From Ustulina deusta (taxonomy: Eukaryota; Ascomycota; Sordariomycetes; Xylariales; Xylariaceae), in the NCBI GenBank assembly GCA_023159155.1, contig JAJNNX010000030.1, positions 544,738-608,737 of the forward strand: a DNA stretch of 64,000 nt, read 5' to 3'. The stretch's first letter is position 1; each line of letters opens with the position of its first letter. Positions 34,331 through 48,096 of this stretch are shown here, one piece after another. The notes below the pieces were generated by a model. That model made no database searches. It saw nothing but the letters and a program-made list of their open reading frames with translations, and was not told the DNA's origin. A program made the translations under genes and the position numbers.

Positions 34331-36082
34331 GTACTTACCTACTAATTTATTGCTGCATAAAAATATGCATAAAGAAACGGATTTTACTTTACCAGGAAGA
34401 AAGTAAGTAACCGTAACCACTAACATTAAAATAAGTAACTAACGGTTTAAGGCTTTACGTAAAACTTGAAGCTTTACTAAGTATTTAATAACATATCAGT
34501 GTAAGCTAGGGAAGCAGTATACATTCAGAAGGAGTCTACACATAAACTGAGGGTAGCCTTATCTCAGCGCTCAGACCAGCTAGCGCGTTCATTGTGGCTA
34601 ATGGTACATGGCCCCACTAGCCTGAATTTCTAACCAATTATATTTTTTTCTAATTTTTTTACCTAAGCAATGCGTAGCTGGTCTAAGTATTTGATACAGA
34701 CCTAATTGCAAGTGGGTATACGGAATAATACAGCCAGGCCAGACTAAATAGGTTAAAAAATAATTTTATTATACTTACTAAAAGAACTATACTTAAAGAA
34801 TAGCTTTGTAATTGCAAGCCTTGCTATATTTTTTTTAATTTAATTAAAGGTTGTTTAATCTATTAAATAAATAAATATATATATATTTTAAAAAATAGTA
34901 TGCTAATCAAAATTTTAAATATATATTATAACAACCTAACCTAAATAAATAGAAAAAAATACTCTAAAGGTTTTATAGCTAGTTTTATTTTTAAACAAAA
35001 ATTAGTATATAATTTAGAATACTTTTAAGCAAGTTATTAAAAGTAGAGCGTTAATTTGTTTATGTATACCTTTTTATTTTTTAACGTATTAAAGTACTAT
35101 AATACTTTTAAATATAAAAACTATATAAAAAATTAATAAAAAGTAACCAAATTATTTATTTAGCCCCGGATATTGCCTGTTTATTTTTATTTATTTTATT
35201 TAATATGTAATAATAGAGTGTTTAAAATAGATTTTTTGGATTTGTATAGGCCGCGTATACCCTTTTAGACTTTTTCCGCATCAAGTACTTAGACGTCCTT
35301 TATAGGTCTTTTTATATAGGCCCACATTATACCGCCACAGGCCCACAAAACCTCAAGAAAGATGTATTATGGGCCTATATGGGGCGTCTGAAACTGAGAT
35401 AAGGGTAGCCCACCCCTGTTAACCTGAGGGTACCCGTGCGTTTTGCAGGTAGAAATATCCCACAGAGTACTTTGCTTTATTAAACTCATAAAACATATAT
35501 ATATTAATATATAATATATAACTATACTTAAAACTAAATATATATATATATAAATACCTAATTATATAATATAAAAATTATATATTAAAATAAACACTTA
35601 TAAATAACTACTTATAAATAGTTTTAATATAGTAGTGCTTTTATACTAAGAAATAAACTAAACCTATACTTTTTAGTATAATAGTTGCTGTTATTTCTAG
35701 GAAAATCTATTAATCAAACGTACTAGATATTAAAAAATTAATTTTTTATTAATTTATATATGCTTTAATAATTATTTTTTAGTTATTATTAAAAGTATTC
35801 CTTATAATATTTTTATTATTAGCATAATTATTATATAGCTTAAATAAATAATTATTTAAATAATCTATTTATATTACTTTAATTTTTTCTAGTTAAAATA
35901 TAAATATTTTTATTTTTAGTTTAACTAAACAAAAAATAAATAGCTACTATAGTAATATATATATTTTATTTCTTGCTTTTTTAGTATTTAAGTTTTTTAT
36001 TACGATTATTTAGTTCTCTTAAACTAGTTTGTTTATTTTTATTATATTTTTATTTTTTTTTAGCTTTAATTTTTTTTAATAC
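34331..36082. other. Transition into the right AT-rich block, with a GC-balanced patch
   Basis: Base composition falls stepwise after about 34340. The stretch 34340-34750 is intermediate and 34750-35215 strongly A/T rich. At about 35219-35495 a patch of ordinary composition interrupts it. The patch starts TGTTTAAAAT and ends CATAAAACA, so it could be a solo LTR, but the flanking 5-mers (TAGAG and TATAT) do not match. It contains an imperfect inverted repeat around TATAGGCCC...GGGCCTATA (35314-35381). From 35500 to 36082 A/T-rich sequence continues with no recognisable element. Confidence 0.5.
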
Positions 36083-36087
36083 TTTAA

Positions 36088-36250
36088 TGTTATAGCGATT
36101 TAGTCACTTGTTAAAGATAATAATTATTATATAAAATATAAATAAATAATCTTTTTTTTTAAGTATAAAATTATAAAAATGTCTACCTACTTATAAATAT
36201 AATAAATATATTTATAGCTATAGCTAATATATTTATAATTATACTCATTA
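36088..36250 (+). repeat. LTR of the large unassigned element, left copy
   Basis: A 163-bp repeat starting TGTTATAGCG. It is preceded by the TTTAA duplication. Three other copies of the same repeat occur in the window (44817, 52052 inverted, 55603). Confidence 0.85.
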
Positions 36251-37690
36251 AGTACTTTTTCCCTTAAATAAAACTACTTATCCTAAGTTATAAATATTTC
36301 TTATAATTTAATATTTTTAATTCTTTTTATTATATAACGTATAATATTTATTTTTTCTAATTTTTTTAGTTTTTATACTTTTTTATTATTTTTATAATTT
36401 TATCTAATTTATTAAAGCTTTGCTTTATTTTATTAAAAATATTTTTATAGTTATTAAATACTTTTATTATTTGTTTAAAAATATTTTTAGCGTTTTTTTT
36501 ATATGTTTTAATAATACGTATAGCTTTTTATAATTAAAATCTAATAATATTAACTTTTTTAGTTATTCTATTATTATTAAAATTAAACTTATTAATTTAA
36601 ATAGCTAGTTTAGTAATAGTTTTATTTTATTACTTAAATTTAACTTTATAGCTATTAAGTTAAGCTTTTAAATTATTAAGCTTGTTTTATATAATATCTA
36701 AATTCATTTTTTTTAAATAAATATAAAACTAAATAATAAATTTATTAAAGTTACTTATAGCTTTTTTATAATTAAACTTAATTTATATTAAGTTTATTTA
36801 GTTAAGCTTTGCTAGTTATTTTATAATTATTAAATTAAAACTATTATTTAAAAATACAAACCTAAAAACTAAAATACTAGCTCTATTAAAAAATAAAAAT
36901 TTTTATATTATTTTTTAATTTTTAACTTCCGTAATATTTATATACTTAGTTTTAAAGCTTTATATAAAACTATTAGCTATAAAAAATCTTTTATTATTTT
37001 TGCTAAATAGTTTAATAAGCTTTTTAATAATTAAGTTATAAAAAAATTAAACTTGTTTATTTTATTATTAAAACAAATAATAGCTTTATTAAAATTATTT
37101 ATTTTATTATATAGTTTTTTAAATATTACTAAGCTACTATTAAACTTATTATAAATACTTTATTAATTATTACTTTTAGCTTTTTTATTATTATAAATAT
37201 TACTTTCTAAATTATTATTATTATATAATACTTATTTTTTGTAACTATATAATATTACATAAAACTTGCTTTTATTAAAATTAAACAAATAATTAAAAAT
37301 ATTATTATTATTTTTATTATTATTATTATTATTTTTAAATAATCTAATAATAATAATTAGCTATTTTTTATTTTTAATACTTAATTTATTACTTTTAATA
37401 TTTTTACTATTTTTTTTATTCTAATAGATTTCTTTTAGTATAATATCTTTTTCCTAAGTGTTATTTTTAATAAAAGTAGTATTATATTTAGCAGTTTCTT
37501 TAGCTATAATAATTTTTTTTCTTTTTTATAGCATAATCTAAAAACTTAAAATTTTTTTTTTAGTAGCTTATGCTAAATTAATAAGTTTGGCAGTTTTTTT
37601 AGTATTTTTATTATTTCTGCTATTATTTTAACTAAAACTTATAACTATATATTTATTTTTAGTATTATTATATATTATAATAAATATAAC

Positions 37691-37725
<35 letters not shown>

Positions 37726-40700
37726 AGTTTATATTAGTGCTTTAATTAATAAAAATATTAAACCTTTAATTAGCAGGAATATTATATTTATTAATAGCTA
37801 TAATATTTATATTGTTTTGCTAAATATAATATTTTTTTTATTATAGCTATTAAATAAACAAGTAGTATTATTATTATACTAAAACTAATTTTAAACTAAT
37901 AGTTAATTTATTAAGTTTAATATAGTTGCTATAATAGTTAATACTTTTATAGATCTAATATTAAACATAACAAAATAGATTTTTTTTAAATTTTATAAAA
38001 AGAAAAGCAATAAAAAAAATAAAAAAAGTAAGGCCTATTTATATAAATAAACTAATATATAATTTTATTTTTTATTTTTATTATTATAGCTATATTAATT
38101 TATAATAAATATGTTTTATTATTTAAAAAAACGCCTTTAGATATATAAAAAAAGTACTACTATTTATTTTATAATAAGTAGCTATAATAGTATATATATA
38201 TATATTTTTAGCTATTTATATATTATTTTTATAGTAGTTCTTTTGCTATTATTGCAATAGTTAAGCTTAGCAATATATACTTTATTTATAACTATATATT
38301 TATTATTTTTAATATAGTTTTTTAAAAAATAAAAGTTTTTTAAAATAAATATAGTATATTTATTGCTTTATATATGTTTTTTTTGTTTTATTTTTTAATT
38401 TAATTATTTTAATAAATTGTTTTTTTTTATATAAGCAATATTATATATATTATATTTTTTTGTTTAATTAATAATATTATTAGTTTTATATTTATTAATT
38501 AAATTAAGCACTAATAGTTTTAGTTTTTTTTATTAAAGTTTTAGTTATATTTATTATTTTATTTTTTTTATTTAATAGTATACTTAACCAAAAATTTGCT
38601 GTTTAAAAATCGGATTTTTCTTCAGGTAATTTTTTTAACTTCTTAGTAATCTTTAGTTTTTTTAATAATAACTAAGCCTAATAAAAAGACTTTTTTATTA
38701 AAAGGGTTTTTTTTATTTAGGTTTATAAAGCTATATAACTAAAACTATAAAATAAATAGACTAATTATTAAAAAAGTTAAGTTTATATATTAATAGTTTT
38801 ATTTTTTTAATAACCTTAAAAAGTTCTGCTTTTATTAATAACTATTTTTGTTGAAGTTTATTAAATAAATAATAACTTTTATATAATCTAAAATAAACTA
38901 TATTATTTTTATTAAAAGTTATTAAAGTATACTTTTTTTTTTTAAGTAATTATATTAGCTATATTAACTAAATGTTTCGTTTTTTAAGCATATTTTATTT
39001 TTAATACTTTTATTGCTTTATTACTAGCTTTAATATTCTCTTTTTAGTTTAAAATATCTATAATAAATTATAGCTAAAATCCTAGTACTAGTTAATTTAA
39101 TAACGTTTTAATTATGACTAATAATATATTATTTAAGTAGTATTATAATACTAATAATAATTTAGTTTAAAAAATATTTAGATTAGTAGCTATATAAAAC
39201 CTAATAGTTATTCTAATAACCTGGTTTTTTTTTTAAAAGCCCATTTATTTAAAAATAATAAACTATTAAAAAAAATTTAATATCTAATATATTATAGATT
39301 TTTTTCTAAACTTTACTAGTAAACTTTAAGTTTTTATTATTAATAATAACTATTAATAATTTTTAATTATATAGATATAATATTTATAATAATATTTTTG
39401 TTTAGTTTTTTGCTATATATTTTTTATATTTTAATATTAAAAGCGATTTTTTGCTAGCTTTATATAATATAATTGCTAATATATTAAAATAGTTATACTT
39501 TTTTATATGTTAGAAAATCTTTTTAGATTTTACTAGTAATATATTTATAATAAAATCTATAATAATAATCTAATAAAAAATAACTAGTATTATAATTAAT
39601 ATTAATTTTTTTAATAATAATTATTTATTAATTTGGGGGTTTTTATATATTATATAATAAGTTATAAATTAGTATATATTCTAATATTTATTAAAAAAAT
39701 CTATATTTTATAAGTTATATAATATATATTTTATAAGTTATATAATATATATTTTATATTAAAATAGTAATATTTATTATATATAAGTTTAAAAATATCT
39801 TTAATATAGTTTTTTAAAATATATAAAGATTATTTTTTATTATAGCTAATATAAAAAAAAAGATTATTATTAAGCAAAAAAGGGGCTATTATGCTTTTTT
39901 AGTATTTGGTTAGTTTAGTAGTAGGGCTATTTAGTTTTTTATTTTTTTTTTGTTTTTTTTTTAAAATAGGATATTTCTTATTTAGCTATATTTAATATTG
40001 TTATTATATTTTTGGGTTATTTTTTTTTAAACTTATTATTAATTATTAAAGTTAATATAAAAAGGTTTATTATAATTTTTTTTTTTTAGTAAAGTATGCC
40101 TAATAAACATTATTTTTTAAATGTTATCTAGTATATTTAATTTGTTTTTTTTAGCTTTTTTTTATTTTTTTAGCTTTTATAATAATTTAAAAAATATATT
40201 TAGTATTATATTTAGTATTTTTAGTATATAATAAATTTTAAGCTAAAATTAAAAAACGTAATTAGTTATATTAGCAAATTTTAGGTTAGTTTTGTTTAAA
40301 TTTAGAGTATATAGTAAAATATATATTATTATTTTTTTTAGTTAATGTATAGTTTATTAGTATATTTATTAGTTATATGTTTAATTAGATTATTTTTTAT
40401 AACTTTTTATATATTTAAATTATTATTACTATTTCTTTTTATTAATTTATATATTTTTTTAATATTACTAGTAAGTTTAAATAAAAATATAATTAGTTTA
40501 ATTTTTATTACTAAAATATTTTAACTTAATATTAATATGCTATTTTATTTATTTTTTAGTTAAAAAACTATTAATTTATAGGTTTTTTTATAAATATTTA
40601 TTTTAAAAAAAAAAGCTTATCTAGTTTATAGTAAAAAATAATATATTACGTATATAAATGTTTTTATAATACTTTTTAATTTTTTGTTTTCTTTTTGTTA

Positions 40701-43700
40701 GTTTAAAAGTAATTTTAAAAATAAAGCTCTGTTTTATTAGTTTGAACTTTTTAATAAATAAGTTTTCTTTTTCTTTTGTTTAAGCTATTAAATTAGTTTT
40801 TTTTTGTTATAATGTTTTCATTTTATAGTTAAACCAAGCTATTTTGTAGCATAACTAACTAGCTATTATAATATATATTTTTAAAGTTTTAAAAATATAT
40901 AATATTTCTAGTTTTTTAAATATTTTAATTTTATTATTTGTTTTAGTAATACTTTTGCTATTAATATTATATTTTAATATTATAATTTTGTTTAATAGTT
41001 ATAAATTTATTGCTCGTTAATCTTTTTTAGTACTATTAATGATTTTCTAAATAATAAAAATAGAACAAGCAACTAAAATAAGTTTGTTTATAAATATAAG
41101 TTTTTTTTAAATATATATTTTATTATGTTTAGTGTTAAAAAACTTATAATTTTTAATATTTAATAAATATATTTTAATAGTTTTAAGCTTATTTTATTAT
41201 TTATTTATTAGGTCTACTTATATTTTTTGATTATTTAATATAAATATAATGCTTTTATTATAAAAAATATTATATTTATTAAGCAGTTCGTAGATTTTTT
41301 TTGTTTATAGTATATTATTTATTATTATAGTTATTTTAACTATTAATTTAATTATAAATATATTTATTAGTTTTATTATTTTATAAAATAACATATTTAT
41401 TTTTATAACTAGTATAGTTAAGTTATTTAATTATTTTTTTATAAAAAGAAATATATATTTTTTAAGCTTTTTTTTTGTTTAAGTACGCTACTATTTTAGT
41501 TTAATTTTTTTAGGTTATATTATTTTTTTAATAGTTTATAATGTTTGCCTAATTAAAAACCTAAATAATTTTGTTTTTTTAATACTTAAAAATAGTTTTT
41601 AGTTTTTTATTTTTTTATATTATAATTAGCTAAATATATAAGTTATAAACTATAACTTTTTTTAATAAATATTTGTTTAACGTTATACTATAAATTATAT
41701 TTTGTTTTTTTATTAATAAGTATTAGTAAGTTAATAAACCTTATATTTATAAATATTATTATTATAATAAATATTATTATTATAATAAATATAATTATTA
41801 TATGTACTATTAATACTTTTTAGATTAATATTATTAAAAGTAGTTTAGTTTTTATTTTATTTTGTACTTTAAGTTCTAGTACTAACCTAAAAATATTTTT
41901 TTTTTTTATAAAATTAATTTTCATTTTATATTTTATTATAAATTTTGTTTTAATTAATATTTTTATTTATAAATTATTAATTATATTTATTATTATTATA
42001 AAATATCCAAATATTATATTTTTTTAATATATATTTTAATATATATATTAAAATTTATAGTTTAAGTAATTATTAACTATATTTTTACTTTATTAATAAG
42101 TATCAAATTGATATTTTAAAATTTTCAGTTTTTTATAAAGTTTTTAATAAAACTTTTGTTTATTAATATATTAAAACATTTCATATTTCAGCAAACTTTA
42201 ATTTTAGAGCTTTTAATATTATTTTAAACAAAAATTTAAAAATATATAGTTTTTTTTTTAATTTTTTTTTTAAGTAATACTTTTAAGTTTATTTTAATAA
42301 TTTGTTTTAGTTAAATATTAATTTTTTATCCAATTAATTTTAATATAATTAATATTATTAATGTAAAATTTATTTATTTAATGTTTTTTTTGCTTAGTTT
42401 AGTTTGTTTTATATAAATATTTTTAATATAGTTTTTTATTATTTTTATTAAATAAAATATAATTTTATACTTTATATAAGTTTTTAATATTATATTTAGG
42501 TTTATTAATACGTTTTTATTTTTTAATATAATATTTTAGTTATATATTTAATAACTATTTGTTTTATTATATTTAATAATTATATATATTTTATTAATTA
42601 CTTTAGTTTTTTTTTTATGAAAATAGATATATTTTTTTATAATTAAGTTTTTAGTTTTGTTATTATTATTAAGATTTATATTTTAAATAACTTTTTTATT
42701 ATAGTAATTTTATAATTTATTTATGTTTAGTTTTTATTGCTTAAAATATTAGTAATATATTTATTGCTTTTATTAGTTTTTTTTGTTTTAGTTATTAAAC
42801 TTAATATTATACTAGCTATTTTATTAATATATTTTAAAATAGCTATTATTTTATTTTTAGTTGTTTTAGCTATTTTATTTTTTATAACCTAGTAATAGTA
42901 ATTTAATTTGTTATAATTAACTTTATTTATAATAAAGTTTTTTAGAATTTTAATACTTTTAACTAGAGTTTTATTATTATAAAATATTATTATTTTTATA
43001 GTTTAGCTAACTAGTTTTACTAGAACTAATTAGTATTAACTATTTTTTATTATTATTATTTTAAGTATAATATTTAGTTTTAAACATAATTATTACTTTT
43101 TTTTTTAGTTAATACTACCTGTTTTTTTTTTAGCTTTTTTAAATATTTATTAATAGTTTATTTTATTACTAGTTTTAATGCAAACCTTTATAATTTAAAT
43201 AATAATAAATTTTATCATTATATTAATGGTTATAAATTTTTAATATTTTTTTAAGTTTTATTTTATTTAAAAGTTTTTATAGTATAAATTTTAATAAGTT
43301 TTTTTTATTATCTATTTTTTATTATATATTTATAAATAAAAAACCAAATATTTGTTATATCTAGTTAAATAAATTTTTTTTTCATTAAAACTTTTATAAA
43401 TATTAATAACATTAATTTATATTTTGTTATATTGTTTTCAAATAATTATTAAAACTATTATTATAATATGTTTTTTTATTAAAAAGTTGATTTTTTTATA
43501 GCTATTATAGCAAATTTATTTTTTATATTGTTTTATTTTTTAAAATATTAAATCTAAAAATAAATATTTATATAGTTAATATTCTTATTTTTATAAAAAG
43601 TTATATAATTTTTGTTAGATTTTTTTAATATAGTAAGCTAAAAATATCTAATTTTTAATAGTTTTATTATTAAAAAACCTATATAAATTATTATAAATAG

Positions 43701-44816
43701 CTGTTTTATTATAGTAAAACTTTATTTTTAAGTTATATTTAAATATTATTAAATAATAGTAATAAATTAGGTTATATTATAAAACATTTTAAATATTTAT
43801 AAATTAATATTAATTATATTTGTTAAGTTTTAATTTATAATAGTAATTTCTTTTTATTATTAAATAAATCTAGACCTTTTTATTAATATAATTATTAGTT
43901 TTTTTAAATAAGCTAGCTTTTTTTTAGTTTTTAATTATTAATAAATATAGCTTTTTAAAATTTAAAATTTTTATTTATGAAAATAATTGTTTAATTCTTT
44001 ATTAATTATAGCTTTATAAAAAGTTTTTTTAATTTTAATATAAATATTATTAAAAATATTATTTAACTATTACTTTTTAAGTATTAGCTTTTTTATAAGA
44101 TCTAGTTTTTTATTTTTATTAAAAAAATAGTTAAAAGTATTAAAAGTTTTTTAGTCCTAGTCTAGTTAAGTAATTTTAGTAAAAATATATTTATATGTAT
44201 TATTTTTATATTTAATATTTTAATAATTAAAGTTATTAAAAAAAAATTATAAATTTATTGAAGTTAGATTAAAATAGGCAGTATTATATATATTAATTTT
44301 ATTTTAATGTTTAATTTAATTTTTTTTTAATTTTTATAACTATATTATTATATTATAATTTATTTAAAGCATTATTTTTTATGCTAGTTCTAATGTTTAG
44401 TTATAAAGTTAATATATTTTGTTTTTTTTATAATATAGCAAGTAGTAGTTATTATTTTTAAAATAAAAGTAAAGTATTTTATACTTTTCTTTTGTTTTAT
44501 ATTATTATATAGTTATTAAAGCTTAAATTAATAAAAAGTTAAAAGTTAAAACATAACTATTTAGTTATTAAGTTTAGCTATAATAGTTATTTAAATTTAA
44601 ATTAATAATTAAAATATAGCAACTTATTAATTTTATTTGTATTAAGCTAAGTATAAAAATATTATAGCTAAATTTAACTTTAATATTACTATTTAAGCTT
44701 TTTTAAAGCATAACTTCATTAAAATCTTATTAGTAACAAGTAGTTTAATAAACTTAAATATATATATTTCTTATAACGCAAAAATTAAAAGTTCGGGTTA
44801 GCAGGTAAGCACTACT

Positions 44817-44978
44817 TGTTATAGCAATTTAGTTACTTATTAAAAATAACAATTATTACATAAAATGTAAATAAAATTTTTTTTTTCTAAGTATAAAATT
44901 ATAAAAACATCTACCTACTTATAAACATAATAAATATATTTATAGCTATAGCTGATATATCCATAGTTATGCCTATTA
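44817..44978 (+). repeat. LTR of the large unassigned element, right copy
   Basis: A 162-bp repeat starting TGTTATAGCA and ending CCTATTA, followed by TTTAA. It differs from 36088-36250 mainly by transitions. Just inside it (44788-44812) is a less mutated patch containing GGGTTAGCAGGTAAGC, possibly a priming site. Confidence 0.85.
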
Positions 44979-44983
44979 TTTAA

Positions 44984-46232
44984 TATTTTTAATATACTAA
45001 TTTTAGTTTTTCTACTTATTAAAATATATAAACATTAGCTTTTTTTCTAATTATTTCTACTTTTTATTAAGCTATTTATATAATAATTTATACTTGTTGT
45101 TTTTAAAATTATACATTTTTTCTTTCTTTAAAAGCTATTTTAAAAATATAAAAAGTAGCATATTATAAAAAATATTATTAGCTATAAATCTTTTTATTTT
45201 TAAGGACTTTTTATATTATTTATAATAAGATTTTTTAGTAGAAAAAATAGTTACTGATAATTTAAAAAGCTTATATAATTTAAAAAAATGTTTTAAAGTT
45301 TAAAAATTAAAAATAAACTCAAACTATAATAAAATATAAAATTAAGCCTTTTTTAGTTTTATTATTTTAGGTTTGCTAGCTATTTTATATTATTTAGCTA
45401 ATATTTAATTATAATTTTTTTTAAGTTATATATTAAAAAAATTATCATTAATATTTTATAATAAAAAAGCTTTTATATTTATTTTGTTAGTACTTTTTAT
45501 TATTATGTTTTAAAACAAATCTTTAAAACTACTTTTTAATTTTCAACTAATATAGTTTTTTATTAGATTTACAAAATTTATTTTATATTATATAATAATA
45601 TATAGTTTTTTTTAATTAAATAATTTTTTATATTATGCTAAATAATAAAAAATATAATATATAAAAAAAATCTTTAAATATTTATATATAAATATATTAG
45701 TTTATTATAAATAAAATATACTAATAATTATATAAAAAAAGCTATTTAATTAAAATAGCAAGCTTAAACTAATAATAATTACTAGCTTATTTTTTACATA
45801 TTTTTAGAAGTTTCAAATACTAAATTAAAAAAATAAATAATATAAGCAATAATACTAAATAAAATAATAATCTAGTAGTTATTATAAATATATTTTTTTA
45901 TAATTAAAAATTAAAAGCTTAAGTCTATTTATATATTTTAAGTTTAACTAATATTATAAAACTTTAGTAAAAAGTTTTTTATAATTCTTTTATAATTTTT
46001 TTTAACCTAAACTTTAAAATTTAATAGTTTATACTAAAAATAAAAGTTTATAAATAATTTTAAAAAAGCTTTATTTTTATTTTTATTAAGCTATTGTTTT
46101 TTTAAAGCTTAATCAATATATTGTTTAAATATATAATATAAAGCTTTTATTTTTAGTTATTTTTTTTATTAAAGTAGTAATAGTTTATAAATATTTAAAC
46201 TTTAAATATTTAAATAAAATAGCTATTTTTTA
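44984..46232. other. RIP-degraded DNA, no element assigned
   Basis: Extremely A/T-rich sequence between the large element and the Fot1-like transposon. No terminal repeats, reading frame or family signal was recognised. Confidence 0.5.
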
Positions 46233-46234
46233 TA

Positions 46235-46295
46235 ACGTAAGACACAAGCTAATTGCTAATACAAGTCAATTGCTAACTTTTTTGCACCTTTATAC
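46235..46295 (+). repeat. Left terminal inverted repeat of the Fot1-like element
   Basis: 61 bp, inverted match to 48034-48094 with four transition differences. It contains GACACAAGCTAATTGCTAA and a CTTTTTTGCAC stretch. Confidence 0.9.
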
Positions 46296-46349
46296 ATACA
46301 AGTCAAATAATTTAACTATAACACAAAAAATCAATTAGATCTAATCGGA

Positions 46350-47960
46350 AATATTGTTGCTAGATATTTCTATAGCATTTTAATAAGTATGTAAGTTATG
46401 CTTAGGCTTGCTGCATGTTCTATATTATTATATATATAATGTACCCCTTTTTATATAATAACTACTTTGCTACATTTTTTTTATTATTTGCTTTTTAATA
46501 GCCCGTTTAGTTTTAAAATTTTGTCCTTTTTATACAATAAATAATCTTTTATTCTATATACGTTTTTTTTTTGTATAGCAGCGTTAGCTAAACATCTCAT
46601 TTACTATACAAAATTTAGCAACTTTTCTTTTTAATAATATAACTTTATATATAAGCAATGTTATATTTTTTATAATATAATTAATAATATTTAAAATAAT
46701 ATTTAGCAAGCTATTTTAATATTATATAACTTTATTTTGAATATATTTAGCTTATAATTATATATTAGTTATATTATATAAAGTTTTTAATTGCTAAAAA
46801 ACTAAAGATCTATTAGATAATTTAGAAAATATTTCAGTTAGCAATTAGATTTTAAGCTAAAAAAATATATGTTTTAGATTGTATAGCACTAATTTAGTAC
46901 TTTTAAAACTTTTTTAAATATTAAATTTTATTATAAAAGTTTTATATATTTTATAAAACATAATAAAAAAATCTTTTTTAATAATATAAGTAATATATAT
47001 TTATATTAAATTATTGATTTTTTTTGTATATAAACGTTTTAATAAGCTAAAATAACTAATATTAAAAAATTAAAATTAGTATAATAAATAAGCAAATATA
47101 TAAAAAGTAATAATATTATAATTTTTATAATATAGTTTAAAATTAGTTAAATAGTAATTTTTGTAGCTATTAAAAATTAATAAGCAATAAATATTCTTTA
47201 TATAACTAGCTATATATAAATTAAAATAATTAATCTAATTTAAACTTTATTTATTTATTATTTAGCTATTTTTTATAACTACAATTCTTTAGTTATATAA
47301 TAATTAATTATTAATATACTAGAACAAAAAGTAGGTTTTATTTACTAAAATAATATATAGCAGAACTATATAGCTATATAAATTAACACTTTAAATAATA
47401 GTTAACTATTTATAATTGCTTAGCTAAATAGGTTTTAGTTATTTATGCTAGTTAAATATTATTATAACTATTTTAAATAAAATTTGGCCTATTATAAAGC
47501 TTATTTTATTAAAGTTATAAATATTTTTTTTTAAAATATTATATTTAGTTATTATATTTTATATAAGCTTAAACTATTTGTTATATATAACAAGATTTTT
47601 ATAAAAAATTCGCTAATAATTAATTCTTTAATTAAAATATATTTTAAATATAAAATATTATTATATAAAGTTTAAAACCTAGTTAACGCTAACTTTAGGC
47701 GCGTTATATTTATATAGCAATTGATTAGCTATATTTTTAATACTACTTATCCGAAAAAAAAAAAATCGCAAAACTAAATCTATAATATATTATATAATAA
47801 TATTTTCTTTAAGTTCGGTTAATTTTTAATATTATATAATAAATATTTGTTAGGTTTGTTTGTTAGTGCGCCAATTGCAAAAAGTTATACAAAGAACATT
47901 ATAAATTTGTGCTATATAATTAATAGTTAATTTTTTGTTACAATTAAAAGCTTCTAATAC
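46350..47960 (-). pseudogene. Fot1/pogo transposase relic
   Basis: Reading the minus strand from about 47955, the fragment EAFN.NKKLTINYIAQIYNV followed by NWRTNK matches the N-terminal helix-turn-helix of pogo/Fot1 transposases. Near 47526-47484 it reads IYNFNKISFIIGQI, the counterpart of the family's IYNFDETGFMMG, in which the first catalytic Asp has become Asn. Stops and T/A conversion break the frame throughout. The second Asp region and the C-terminus could not be located with confidence. Confidence 0.75.
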
Positions 47961-48033
47961 AAGCTACAAGTCTGCTTTGTTCTAAAAAAGTGCTATTATT
48001 ATTGGTTATAAAAATAGTAATTAAAAAAAAAGC

Positions 48034-48094
48034 GTATAAAAGTGCAAAAAAGTTGGCAATTGACTTGTGTTAGCAATTAGCTTGTGTCCTACGT
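48034..48094 (-). repeat. Right terminal inverted repeat of the Fot1-like element
   Basis: 61 bp, pairing with 46235-46295 and followed by TA at 48095-48096. This copy keeps more C/G (GTAGGACAC) than the left one. Confidence 0.9.
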
Positions 48095-48096
48095 TA

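Larger units (their letters stand above)
36088..44978 (-). mobile_element. Large LTR element of unassigned family, complete copy (8.9 kb)
   Basis: Direct repeats of 163 and 162 bp (36088-36250 and 44817-44978) bound the element, and TTTAA occurs just outside both (36083-36087 and 44979-44983). The termini begin TG and end TA, the latter explicable as CA changed by RIP. Long stretches of the minus strand read with few stops: an acidic region near 40220-40420, one near 41020-41400, one near 42720-43020 (KIIIFYNNKTLVKSIKILKNF) and a coiled-coil-like Lys/Asn-rich end near 36260-36690. Asn/TTA tracts at 37300-37340 and 37695-37722 look like a low-complexity linker. I could not find an unambiguous reverse-transcriptase or integrase motif, so the family is open. 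A second copy at 55603 and a solo LTR at 52052 confirm it as a repeat family. Confidence 0.75.
46235..48094 (-). mobile_element. Fot1/pogo-type DNA transposon, degraded, 1.86 kb
   Basis: Two 61-bp terminal inverted repeats (46235-46295 and 48034-48094) differ at four positions, all transitions, and begin ACGTAAGACAC and ACGTAGGACAC. TA flanks both ends, the target duplication of the Tc1/mariner superfamily. The length fits Fot1/pogo elements. On the minus strand a transposase relic is visible, with the N-terminal helix-turn-helix and the first catalytic aspartate region. G/C survives best in the terminal repeats. It sits within otherwise unassigned degraded DNA. Confidence 0.88.

Noticed and set aside
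34550..35415. Inverted repeat around CTGAGATAAGG as transposon ends
   Set aside because: The clear match is only about 11 bp with scattered extra pairing, and no target duplication fits.
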